This document shows, in pieces, positions 38,260 through 48,699 of a DNA stretch of 64,000 nucleotides. The notes below the pieces were generated by a model. It was given only the letters and a program-made list of their open reading frames with translations, searched no databases and was not told the DNA's origin. This DNA is from Gnetum montanum (lineage: Eukaryota; Streptophyta; Gnetopsida; Gnetales; Gnetaceae), in assembly GCA_015680685.1 (NCBI GenBank), contig MNCI01011844.1, positions 1 to 64,000 on the forward strand. The letters run 5' to 3'. The translations under genes and the position numbers were made by a program. Numbering within the stretch: position 1 is the stretch's first letter; every line of letters begins with the position of its first letter.

Positions 38260-39642
38260 TGAAACACCATGAAAATGTTGAGACCTCAATGGTTCAGAAA
38301 AGCCTTGCAATTTAGGCAAAGATTGGCGACAAGTCGTGGCTCAGAAAGTTCCCTTTTTGGCTAAAGCGCTGGTTGTGTCATGCTGCACACCACAGTGCAA
38401 ATAAAATCTAGAGGATAGAACAAAACAAGGGATGCATGATGGCAAGCCTTCAAAGCTTTACAAGTTTTCTATGAAATCTTAACTTTTGGCACATTACACT
38501 GCATTACACAACATAGCATAACACAACTTAATGTAGTGTAATGACCAGAAGGCAGTTCTATCACAGCAACAAAGATGACGAGATTCATGACTTTGATCAA
38601 CTAGCAAAATCTTAAAGGTTTAAACAACAATCCGCAGCATACCACGTAGTTCAAAAGGTTTTCTTTTTTTGTCAAGGGGCCAGTTACTCTACATTACGTA
38701 GTGTAGCGTAATAAACCCCGGAACGATTGATTAGGAATAAAAGAAGTGCGGCAACAACACTCCAATATTTTGTAGGTTTGCTACTTTACGCTGAACTATG
38801 CTATGCATCATAATCCAGCATGATGCAGCGTAATGTAAGCAAACGACAAAACCCCAATGAGAGTTGTTTACGACACGTTACGCTTCGGAGCGTAATGCAG
38901 TGTGGCACTACAAGTTTCATACACAAACACATCAAGTTAATGGCATCTTATAAGTTTAGGACACGCGTCATCCAAACCACGTTTTCTTCTTACCCTAGCC
39001 TTATAAATGTTCCAATTCACAAAGATCAAAGGATGGGAAAAAAAATTTTCTTTCAAGATTGACAAGAGAGCAAAAAGTAGATCAGCGATCATGAGAACAT
39101 TGGAGGGGATTGGAAAAAATCATTGATCAAGAACAGTCAGTTAACAAAGATTCTACATCAGGTCTAACTTCCTTGTGCCCAGATTGGCTAGAATAAGGTA
39201 GATTACCCTTTGCTTGTTTCATCTTTAAATAACTTTCATGTTGTTGGCATGTACTTCGTCCAAACCAAAATCTACCTATGAGCATTGTATCCAATATATT
39301 TTGTTCATAAGTTAAATCTCAAATCTTGGGATTGCACTCTCTATAAATCTAATTTCTTGCATCCTATTTATATAGATTTTGCAATCATGTTAAATATTTT
39401 ACATCATTTTCAATTACTTTCGGGATTAATGACATTATATCCCCTCATTGGGATCCCCCTTTTGTCATCCAATTATTACGAAGGTTTTACTGATCAAATA
39501 AGTCCCTATCTGATCGACAAGACTGTTCAGGGCACCTCGGATTCATCTTCTCTAGCACGGCCCTCACATGGATCCGGGGTTAGAATTGTGTACACAGATT
39601 CCCATTTAGTGTTTCCAGCGATCGACGTTTTCTGTCGTTACA
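38260..39642 (+). repeat. Element A 5' LTR
   Basis: 1383 bp, TG...CA. U3 holds many CATTAC/GTAATG and TTACGCT motifs (38500-38905), including a hairpin-forming TTACGCT TCGG AGCGTAA at 38878-38895. A TATA box (TTATAAAT, about 39001) is followed by the presumed R and U5. The right LTR differs mainly by transitions, several at CG steps. Confidence 0.93.
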
Positions 39643-39670
39643 AGTTTCTGGCGTTAGAAGGAGGGCCTCA
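39643..39670 (+). other. Element A primer binding site region
   Basis: Directly after the LTR comes AGTTTC then TGGCGTTAGAAGGAGGG. TGGCG a few bases behind the LTR is the usual start of a tRNA-complementary primer site in Tat and Athila elements. A similar TTTTGGTGCTAGAAG string sits next to the element C LTR. The tRNA was not identified. Confidence 0.65.
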
Positions 39671-40183
39671 TAGCCAATCCACATTTTATGGGTAGTCTTG
39701 TAAGCTATCTGTACCCTTTTTCAATTGACGTAAACGTAATACCTCTATGGTTGTTTACTAGATTGTGTGGTGCAGATCAGTCACTTAGACGATTCTTTTG
39801 GAATCCTATAAGATAGAAAGCCCCAATTATTACATTAGTTCACCTTTAGCCCTTATGAACTTTCTCCTTGCTATCATTACACCACTAACCTTGAAAACCC
39901 TTGGACCATGCAAGTTACCCCCCCTGTGGTCGAGCCACCAACTAGCCCAGTGCGACCACGTCACTCCCTTAGGCTTCAAAACAAAGAGCCTGAAGGACAC
40001 GCTTAGCATAGAGAACACTACAATTTCCTCTGCGCTAAGCTAGTGGAAAACCTATCCATGTACCCACAAGAACTTGGAGAAAAATAAAAATATGAGTTCA
40101 TATACTACAATGGGAAGGAATTTGTACCTTCACATGATGCCACTATACCCCTGACAGATCAACAAAAGTGGATCCTATATTAA

Positions 40184-40960
40184 ATGCTAATGGCCAAGAC
40201 ATCGCCACAACAACTAGAGGAGTTGTTCCATGATGAAATGCTTCATGACGGGCAAGATGATCTAGACTCCCATTCTGAAGGAGACGATCATGCTGATTTT
40301 GCCATGGCCCCTCCCTCAACGACATCCCGCATAAATCCATTGTTCATGGTTACCATGCCCTTGATGTTATCTAGTACTAATCGAGTCCTGTACTCATCGC
40401 ACCTACACTTTCTCTCTCCGACTATCTTCCCGGGTGACGGTCCATCACAAATCATTCCTCAACAAGTGCAGTTACCTAATCCATCTCATCGTACACCTGT
40501 GCCCATGTCACCACATGTACACGTGATAGCCACATCGCAATTACCTACAACAACCACCTTCATCCCAACTCACACGACGGGGCCTACCACTACAGCATGG
40601 TGGATTCCAAACATGCCTCTTGCTACGCATCATACATAGATGTCCCACCCTCACTTCAATCAAAGTAAGGTCTTGTGGGCGCCAAACCCTATTACAGGAT
40701 CATCATTTATGCCCCTGGCCATGCAAATAGCTTATCTAATGGTACAGCCAATGGCAGCCATCCCTATTTCACCACCTAGTGTGGTTCCTTCTACCGTTCT
40801 ACAAACAAACTCTCCATCCACAGGTCTGGACCAAGCCTTCTAGCTTATTCAGACTCTCATAGAGGAAGTTAAACACCTCAAGGCTACTAGTTCTGACACA
40901 GTGCAAGTCATGGACTTTTATCATGATGATCCTATTAATCCAGTAGTGCCCGTTTTATTG
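40184..40960 (+). pseudogene. Element A gag, N-terminal low-complexity region
   Basis: Two frame-linked open stretches of 151 and 67 codons (40184-40639, 40640-40843) split by one TAG. The text is rich in P, T, S and H, as in the long N-terminal part of gag in Tat-like elements, then A-F and a helical E-E-V-K-H-L-K that leads to the capsid box. The protein would be structural. No membrane segment is seen. Confidence 0.65.
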
Positions 40961-41668
40961 TTATCGCCTGGGATGCCATTTCCTCATTTTATGAAATACA
41001 ATGGGGAGGATGACCCCAACGCTCACCTAGTTGCTTTCAGGTTAGAGTCATTGCTATAGTAGAAATGGTCACATACTATAATCTATGTCTTTACCATGTC
41101 CCTAACGAGTAGATCCTTAGACTAGTATCGGGCACTTCCATGCTCTTCCATTTTGACCTTGGAATAGCTCCTGACTTAATTTGTGATGTGTTACAAGTAC
41201 AATCTAAAACCTAAAGTCACATTAGACTAGCTTATGGGAGTCAAACAAGATCTACTTGAGCTAGTCCAAAGGTTTATACAGCGTTGGAGTGCAACCTTGA
41301 ACGAAATTTGCGAACCCATCGCGGAGGCTCATTTGTTAGCCATTTTCAAGGGGGCAGTTAACGACTTCATTAAGTCAAAGTTGTACTACCTCGCTCCTCG
41401 CTCCCTTAGCCAAGCCTTTGCTCAGACTAAGAGCATCCAAGACGTGGCAGAGGCTAGCAAAGATCTAGCATACGTGGCCTACAAAAATATCCACAGTAAA
41501 GGTAAGGATAAAGGCAAAGCCACAACAACAATAGTAGCGGTTGTTGCCGAGGGGGCCAAGAAGAAGAACAAAAACAATAAGAAAACACCTGTGGAGCTGA
41601 CTAAGCTGACAACTAGCTCAAATGGCACCAATCAAGAAATGCCTTCCACCCCCGAAGCACTTTCATAG
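40961..41668 (+). pseudogene. Element A gag, capsid domain
   Basis: P-F-P-H-F-M-K-Y-N-G-E-D-D-P-N-A-H-L starts the conserved gag fold near 40975. After a broken middle (three stops near 41058-41225), a 144-codon open frame (41234-41668) gives V-Q-R-F-I-Q-R-W, then the I-F-K-G-A-V-N-D-F box, Y-Y-L-A-P-R-S-L-S-Q-A-F-A-Q and a lysine-rich tail. This is the retrotransposon gag family pattern. Confidence 0.8.
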
Positions 41669-42945
41669 CCAAGGCCTAAATTTGAGCCTAAAGATCATTC
41701 AAAGTACACAGCCTTGCCTGTAAAGCCTTCAGAACTTCAAAAGTAGCTACTGGGAACTGGCCATATTCAACAAAAGAAGGCATCTGAGGAGGCTCTGAAG
41801 CATCATAGATGTCATTGTGAGCTCCTTAAAAACCCTTCTTTGGCTTTTCCTAATGAACCGCCAGTCCCCAAACACTTCAGACTAGACCATTTCTATGACT
41901 ACCACCAGTTGTGCGGTCACGACACGGATTACTACTAGGTGTTAAAGGATGACATTCAACACATGATCAATCATGGTGATCTCATCCTAGATAGCAGTAG
42001 TCTATCATGCCTAGAAAACCAAGCCATGCATGTGTACCAAGACCTGTTAAATGCAAACAACATAGGGTACACCATCAACGTGGTAGGTGCAAAGGGTAAT
42101 GGTCAAGCATAGTCGAGGCATCCCTTTGTTTTGCGAATGCCTATTCATTCACCCCAAATAGTGGATCCCTCAGCACTGAAAAAGAGGTCTCTAAGGAAAT
42201 ATTTTGTCCTTTGAGCCTCTTCTCAGACCACTGTTCGACCGCCCACCATTAGTAAAGCCATGGTCCTACCCACGCCTATGCCTAAGGCACCCTTCATCAT
42301 TAGGGTGCCAAAACCATCAGCTGCCCCTCCTGTGCAAGGGCAAACCTCCAAGTCAACCCCCCAATCTCAACTTAGTAGAAAACGAGAAGAAGGTATGAAA
42401 ATTGATACCGTCAAAGGCCGTCTTACACTCAGGTTTCCCAAGCCTAAACTCCTCACTTTTTCGCCCTTGGCCTCACTTTCTAAAAAGGACGAAGGTGTAC
42501 GAACACAACCATCTCCTACTAGTCCAAAAAATCATAGCCCTTGACCAGACATCATTCTTTCCTAAGAAATCTATCTCTTGGGGAAAATGGAAGAGGAAAA
42601 GGATGGCAAGCAGTCAGATTGTGGACGGGATCTCCTCAATGCCTTTATGCAGGTCAAGTAGGCTCTTAAATAGAAAAATACAACATTGAGCCTATACGAT
42701 TTGTTAATGACATCCCAGAAGCACTGTAAAGCCATGGTTCGTATGCTAATGTCCATACCTATGGACAAGAGCCTACCAGTGGATGAAGAAGTGATTCATT
42801 CCATTATGCTTCCTCTCACCGCTAAGAAACATGCGCCTTCCCTGTTGACCTTTCATGACAAATCCATTAAGGATGACCTAGAAAAGGGTCAGGTGACGAT
42901 GGTGCCCATGTTCATCACCATCTGGGTTGGCCAACACTGAATTTA
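41669..42945 (+). pseudogene. Element A gag-protease linker with zinc-knuckle-like box
   Basis: Near 41890-41935 one frame has Y-D-Y-H-Q-L-C-G-H-D-T-D-Y-Y. This matches the C-x-x-H...G-H-x-T-x-x-C linker of Tat gag-pol with the outer cysteines changed to tyrosine, as one G-to-A change each would do. Proline-rich text follows (42204-42544), then an 84-codon frame (42686-42940) that leads into the protease. Confidence 0.65.
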
Positions 42946-43522
42946 GAGAGTACATGTAGATGATGGGGAGGCCACTAATGTCATCCCATATCCCATAGTG
43001 GATAAGCTAGGCCTGATCAATTAGATCAGTCCTACAACAATGTCGTGTCTAAAGTCGTTCAATGGAGCACGGGTGCAAGTCAAAGGGATAGTGCATATCA
43101 ACTTTGTGGTAGGTGAACAGTTTTCCATGGATGCAATGTTTATTGTCTTTGAAGAAATGTCGGGCTTTAACCTCATTCTAGGGAGGTCTTGGTTAACTCA
43201 ACTGAGGATGGTTTCATCCCTTATCCATCAGGAGATCCATCTGGGCTACGCGGGAGGGGAGGTGGTCATCCACTGTGATGAAATGATCCCTCAAGCTGTC
43301 AATAACATAGAAACTGAACAGGGTTCAGAAATCAAAATTCCTAAAGACCAGTCCTCTATCCAAACACCAGAACAAGCCAAAACAGTGGCTAATGATAGTT
43401 TAATTTGGGCCAAACTACCATTCCAAGAGGAAGACTGTGGCATGAGGGAACAGGATCATAAACCTCCCCATCCTTATGCGTCACTGAAGATAAAAGCAGT
43501 TAGGAGACAACTACAGAGTTAG
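42946..43522 (+). pseudogene. Element A retropepsin-like aspartic protease
   Basis: V-D-D-G-E-A-T-N-V-I-P around 42956-42990 is the active-site loop (usual D-S/T-G; here D-D-G, first D at 42959-42961). A stop at 43023 separates it from the 160-codon frame 43040-43522. That frame has F-N-G-A, the F-V-V/M-F-I-V strands and L-I-L-G-R-S-W-L near residue 50, the hallmark end of the fold. The enzyme would cut the polyprotein. Downstream text is hydrophilic and ends at a TAG at 43520-43522. Confidence 0.82.
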
Positions 43523-43566
43523 CAAATGAACCACATCATCTAAATGTCATGCAATTTATGTGCATA

Positions 43567-43760
43567 CTTCCACCAGTTGTTCCATTCATGTTGTACAAAT
43601 ACTCATTTCAGTTACACACATATCTTTATGCTTCCACCAGCTATTCTCATTTATGCTTATGCTTATCTTTACCCTTCCACCAGCTATTCTCATTTACACT
43701 TATGCTTATCTTTACACTCCCACCAGTATCTTTGTTACTCTTTCGCTCATCTAAAAAAAA
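43567..43760. repeat. 44-bp tandem repeats, element A
   Basis: Units beginning CTTCCACCAGCTATTCTCAT at about 43567, 43631, 43675 and 43719. The two central ones are 44 bp long and nearly identical. Noncoding, right after the protease stop. Confidence 0.85.
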
Positions 43761-43840
43761 TTAGCAAAGGCCTGGAATGGCCTAAAATTAGCAAAGGCCC
43801 GAAATGGCCTAAAACTATCAAAGGCCCGAAATGGCCTTAA
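43760..43840. repeat. 27-bp tandem repeats, element A
   Basis: Three back-to-back 27-bp units built on AGCAAAGGCCCGAAATGGCC (43760-43786, 43787-43813, 43814-43840). GGCC pairs can form small hairpins. Confidence 0.9.
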
Positions 43841-43993
43841 ACTAACAATTTCATTCCTACTTTACATTTGAATCATTTAGTGGCCTGCAACAGCATTAAA
43901 CTATTAACTTCATTTACGCTGTACATTTAAACTAGCTACGGCTTGTCATAGTGCCAAAACCTATGATTCCATTTATGCTTTACAATTGAAAAC
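43838..43993. repeat. About 58-bp degenerate repeats, element A
   Basis: Two full units and a part unit sharing TTCATTTA..CT-TACATTT-AA and a GGC-TG-A-AG-AAAC block. They end about 100 bases before the last exon of the antisense gene. Confidence 0.65.
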
Positions 43994-44099
43994 AACAAAA
44001 GAACATTAAAATCAGACCAAATTTGCATTAAAATGTTAAAGAAAATTATTGTCTTTCATTTCATCCCATCACAATAAAATCGTAGCTAACATAGCCATG

Positions 44100-45781
44100 T
44101 TATGCATCATCTTTGTCCCCACTATCGCTCGTATCTCTTAGCTCCATCTCTACTTCGAGCAAATCATCCTCATAGGGGACACTTTTTTTAGGTGACATCT
44201 CTTCATGAAAGAGGCCCTCCCTACCAGGCTCTTCTGTATGAGGTTTTCCACAGCACTGATCATCACCATTACGCTCTATTTCTTGTAGACCCTCCTCGTG
44301 AGGACTGTCACCCCCATTATGTTCATCCTGCTAAGGAACCTCCCCAGGTCATTCCTGCAATTAGACATAACACGCATATTGACATTGCCATCAAAATTAG
44401 GTATGGAGAAAAGCATAATAAAATAACAACTCACCTATGATGGTCCTGCATCGATAGTAAATAGGATTTGTTCTAAGCCAACCCATAGACGTTGCATAAT
44501 TTTATCCTTGGTAAGCTCAGACCAAACCCCATCTCCTAGATTAGCTTTAACCTTGACCTTCCCCTTCTCCATAGGAGTCCATCGGGGTGGTTCAGGGAAG
44601 AAGGAAGGGATGGTTGTCTCCCCCCCAGGAAGAGTCATTTCCTTTTCTGATGAGGCACTTACCGTCACTTGCTCTTGAAACTTTTCAAATGCACTGGAAG
44701 TACCAATAATGTTAAGGAATAGTCGAAGGGACTGGGCCTCGATGGCAAAGTCCCTATAATGTTGATGATAGGTAGCACATTCCCACTTATAGACATGTTT
44801 ATGATCTTTCTACGTCTGCTCCCATTCTTATACGCTCAGGCTAAAGTCCTTCCAGTCTTGATTTTTCTGAGCTAGGAGATCCATTTGCATCTACTGCTTG
44901 ACCAGTTCACAACTAGTCTGGACACTGTTCCTAACGATAGTCCAGTAACAGGCATAGTCAACAACAGCAGTTCACCATTCCTTGTTACCTATTCCCTGGG
45001 CCTGCAGGAATTCATTCCATGACCTTAAATCCCCAACCTCATCACTTAGAGCCACACTCTCCTTCTCCAACCTTTGCAGTCTCTTCCAAAGGTCTTCATT
45101 CATGCTTTGACATTCCCATAGGAGTGAGTCGAGCATATAGCACATTTACGTATCTCATCGTAAATGTTGTGCAACATGATGATCACTTCCGATGGGGGTT
45201 TGCTGGCATCTAAATCAACAGGCTCCAACGGATCCCATCTAAGTCAAGCTCCTAATAACATAAAATGATGGTTAGGCATAATTAGGTAACATAATACCAC
45301 AATGGAACAACCTCTATGTAATGATCGTAGCGTACCCACTTCAGGATTGATTTTCTTTAAGCGATCGATCATATCTTGGACGACACCTTTCATAAAGGTG
45401 AATTTATCAAGAAATTCACCCCAAGGTCGAGTCACCATTGTTGACAAGTATACGTCCTGGTCACCTATTACATAGAAAAAGTTCCATATAAAGACATAAT
45501 TCAAACATTACAATGACTAGTATAACCTTTAGAAGAAATTTTCTAAAGTCTAGTACGCTATAAAAGTTAACCTCATGGAGTCACAAATCACTTACCTCTT
45601 CTTGTCTCGGTCGAAAGGACTTCAACATCTTTCACTGCTACTTCCTTCTCACATGCAGGGACCTGCATGACACTCATCTTGCTGACTAGAGCCTCTTCTT
45701 CCAAGGCCGAGGCCCCTTCCTTGCGCCAAAAAATTATAGCCCCTATTTCAGGGGTTAACCATTCCACAACATTCTCCTTCG
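44100..45781 (-). pseudogene. Antisense gene, C-terminal exons
   Basis: Exon 45781-45596 (K-E-N-V-V-E-W-L-T-P), exon 45464-45312 (D-Q-D-V-Y-L-S-T-M and K-K-I-N-P-E-V), exon 45251-44435 (L-E-P-V-D-L-D-A-S, a frameshift near 45120, then heptad-like L-W-K-R-L-Q-R-L-E-K-E-S and later P-P-R-W-T-P-M-E-K) and exon 44354-44100, a strongly acidic tail ending D-K-D-D-A at a TAA. Phases match at each join. An acidic tail and basic start suggest a nuclear or nucleic-acid role, which is only a guess. Confidence 0.75.
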
Positions 45782-45898
45782 CTATCACACAGCGTCCTCA
45801 GTTAACATAGGATTTCACTCTAGTTCAATAAATATTACGCAATGCAAAAGTATCTATATGCAACATAATTGTAATTATTAGCACATATCTTTGCTTAC

Positions 45899-46735
45899 CT
45901 ACTAGATGATTACTCCTCTGAAACCTAACCTGCATCTTCAGCCTCACACCACTTGCTAGCTCGATAGGCTCCTTGGTCAAATGAGGTTTATTTCATGGCA
46001 CTAACGAGTCCACTATTTTAGCTGCTAGGTGCTTCCCCCTCGACACATTGCTAGTGTAGAAGGGGAGTGCCCCACCNAAAGGCAAAGTGCACATTGAAAC
46101 GGGACTCAAGCTTCTTGCGAAGCCTGACCATTTCAATGCGTAGGCCTTCAGCAAAATAGTTGGCCCAATTGAACCATGTCCCCTCCTCCATGACCTTTCG
46201 CATAATTCGAGCCTGTTCAATAGTGAGGAACCTCCCTTGGAAGAGGGTCTTGGGGAAGGCTCGGGCTCAAAAATGGGGTAAATAGTGTTGGCCACTTCCA
46301 ACTCAATCCTATCGGCAGGAATTCTCTTAACCTCATTCTTAACTCCTAGCCACTCCTCTATCTCTTGGTGGTACTTGGCACTCCTCTTCAACTTTTCCTC
46401 TATAGGAAAGTCATCAAAAGGGACCCCAAAGAGATCAATAAATAGTTGAGCATCGATGTCAAAATTCACATGCACATTATGCATGCGTATGCAGATATGC
46501 TCAGCTTCCTCATTGAAGGAGTTGACTAGGGACAGCGTTTCACCCGCAGTGACATCAGGGGTTATGGCCAAAAAAAGGTCCATTAGTCTAGCCTCCCAAA
46601 GGTTATTGGTTAACACAACTAGTGCCTCTCTATTGCGAAGGCAGCATTGTGTTTCCTTTATATCACTGTAACGGAAAAAGAGACTATTCGCCTCGTGACT
46701 GGAGGCCACAATCGTGATTTCCCATCATTCCTTGA
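45899..46735 (-). pseudogene. Antisense gene, main exon
   Basis: The longest exon holds a 238-codon open frame (46709-45993). It has hydrophobic and acidic alternation, V-N-F-D-I-D-A-Q-L-F-I-D-L-F-G-V-P near residue 80, then a basic and acidic helix and a P-S-P-R-P-S-S linker. The V-N-F-D...L-F-G-V-P block resembles V-D-F-S...L-N-L-P in the element B cargo ORF. A single N at 46076 interrupts it. It ends before a GTAAGC donor. Confidence 0.75.
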
Positions 46736-46843
46736 CTGCCAACAGTAAACAATAGTTAAGATAGTATAACAAAAATGAGACAACTTCATACATTATTTTC
46801 AAATAACAACATTGATACAGCTGATCATCATAATAAAGTTTAC

Positions 46844-47489
46844 CGGGTCCGAATGGCAAAGGAAATAGAGGGATTTTCCTTTGCACGTCTGTGACAGTGA
46901 GGGAAGGATCCAAAGTCCATTCCCTATCCAACCATCAGAGATTTCTACATCTAGAAAAATAGTTAGCATAGTGGGTTGGGTATTTCAGGATTTCGAACAC
47001 TAGTTGTCCCATGACACTGGCCTGTACATTTCTAATAGAAGTAAATTCCCTTATAGCCCTTTCGGTCAATGACAGTGTATCATTATTGCCCAAGAGACCA
47101 CTGTCATTGATGAAAAATCTGCACCATAGGTAAAATTCGTTACAATCAATGCAAATTTAAACAGTAGTTAGCATACTGCAACACAACGAGAAGAAACAAA
47201 AACTTACCCTCTTGCATAATACATGGTGCTAGGTGGATTCTGGAAGTAAGCTGTGAGATGACGGGCCATGAACAGAGTGTTGTAGGCATGATAATAGTTA
47301 AATCTGGGCATCTCCTAGATCCAGCTCAAATGCCTCAAGCCTTTAGCACTCTATTTACGGTCTTGCACCCACACAGTTTCAATCGTGCCATCTATCAGGA
47401 ATTTCAAGATGCTCTGCATTGAACCAACCAGTAGCATCTCCCAAATAGCAGCAGCTACATCACCCAGTAGATGCAACCAGGCGATTACC
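46844..47489 (-). pseudogene. Antisense gene, exons 2-3
   Basis: Exon 47489-47208 encodes W-L-H-L-L-G-D-V-A-A-A-I-W and later Y-Y-H-A-Y-N-T-L-F-M-A-R-H, with two TAGs. It ends in A-R-G, split GG|A by an 88-90 base intron with a GTAAGT donor. Exon 47118-46844 goes on with F-F-I-N-D-S-G-L-L-G, then D-R-E-W-T-L-D-P-S and F-P-L-P-F-G-P, with one TGA. The next junction splits a valine codon. Confidence 0.75.
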
Positions 47490-47765
47490 CTAAAATTACA
47501 AAGTAGAAACTACAAAAACTCCTATGCACCTCTTCGGAACCATACTGCCTCCTCTTTTATATGAGCATGAGGAGGAGGAACATTGGCCGTGGGAATATGT
47601 GAACAACATAGGACGTCCACGATGTCCAAAATGATTAGGATGGGCCTTAGCATAATACTATACAATAGAAATGCATTACTATTAGACACACCCTTCAAAC
47701 ATAGAGATTCATCACATGAAATTAGGGTTCTCTTGACTCCTAGAACATTATAGATTATACTGGAA

Positions 47766-48074
47766 ATGCATAGGAAACATCACCAAAACCCTTGCAACAG
47801 CTCAAGGTCTGTCTCTGACAACGATGATGAAAGAAACATTGCGTATTACCCTAGCATAACATGCAACTATTACAGGAGAAAAGAAAACAAAAATAGAACC
47901 CTGATTACGCTACGCATAGATACAATACCTAGAATTTTCAATTATACACTACGCTTGCATAGTATTGTTCAACGTTACCTAAACCCTCATGACAACACAA
48001 GGTCTATCTCCAACAACGAAGACAAAGGTAATACAACCAACTACAATAGCTTAGTCTGCATAAATAGATATTAA
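47766..48074. repeat. Worn tandem duplication in antisense gene intron
   Basis: AAACCC-T-GACAA--CAAGGTCTATCTC blocks recur at about 47788 and 47982, spaced about 190 bp, with similar text after each. Noncoding in both strands as far as can be seen. Confidence 0.5.
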
Positions 48075-48179
48075 CACCCGATGTGACACACATTCAAAAT
48101 AAATACGACCATGATGCTGTAACAAAAAAATAACAATAATGCAAGAAGTTGAAAGGCAACTTGCTAGTTAAGTGGAGTA

Positions 48180-48283
48180 ACCTCCCAAGCCTTGACTCTG
48201 GCCTACAAAACTCGCTGCAGACTCTCCTGTACTTCATCAATCTTTGCCAGTTTGGTATTCTTTCCTCTAACCTTTGGTGCCAT
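48180..48283 (-). pseudogene. Antisense gene, first exon
   Basis: ATG at 48283-48281 opens M-A-P-K-V-R-G-K-N, a basic start, then I-D-E-V-Q-E-S-L-Q-R, and a TAG at the place of a likely CAG. A possible donor GTTACT lies near 48177. The link to the next exon is not fixed. The M-x-P-K-x-R-G start resembles that of the element B cargo ORF. Confidence 0.6.
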
Positions 48284-48400
48284 ATTTGTAATTGATTAAA
48301 TCTTCGCAAAATTGTCTATTTATGCTTCTCTTCCGCTCCCTTCCTACTCTAGCTAGATTCAAATTTGTGATATTTATGGCCTACTTTGAGCATGAACCAC

Positions 48401-48410
48401 TGGTTTATAA
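48401..48410 (-). promoter_or_regulatory. Candidate TATA box of the antisense gene
   Basis: TTATAAACCA on the minus strand, about 125 bases upstream of the first ATG. A second AT-rich candidate (CATAAATATC) lies closer. Confidence 0.4.
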
Positions 48411-48699
48411 ATGAAATTGCTTAAAAATAACTGATTTTATGCTTGATTGATTCGTAACTTTCCCAAAATGCCAGTGTTAGTAAGACATGAAACGCGAAGA
48501 TCAGGGCATTAATTTTTTAGATATCGTGTGAACTACAGTTCGAAATCACCCTAAACTAATCCATAGATTATCACCTCATAATCTGGCCAACATTAACTAT
48601 GCTCTATACAAAAATTTAAATTCTTTACTTCGGTATGCTAGACAACCCATGTTACATCTTTCATCTCCTCGCCACCTTCTCAGAGACTGTGCATATTTG

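Larger units (their letters stand above)
44100..48283 (-). pseudogene. Antisense, intron-containing gene inside element A
   Basis: A gene runs opposite to the element between its protease and reverse transcriptase. Exons (minus): about 48283-48180, 47489-47208, 47118-46844, 46735-45899, 45781-45596, 45464-45312, 45251-44435, 44354-44100. Introns 47207-47119, 46843-46736, 45898-45782, 45595-45465, 45311-45252 and 44434-44355 all have GT-AG ends (several GTAAG donors), are 60-131 bp long, and every junction keeps the frame. A few stops (mostly TAG or TGA explained by one transition) and one frameshift in the 45251-44435 exon make this copy defective. The product, some 700-900 residues, has a globular middle, predicted coiled-coil parts and an acidic tail. 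I do not recognise the family. Antisense ORFs are known in some Tat elements, usually after integrase. Confidence 0.8.

Noticed and set aside
39830-40018. Minus-strand ORFs over element A leader and gag (also 40143-40340)
   Set aside because: Shadows of sense-strand gag text without splice sites or motifs, unlike the antisense gene at 44.1-48.3 kb.
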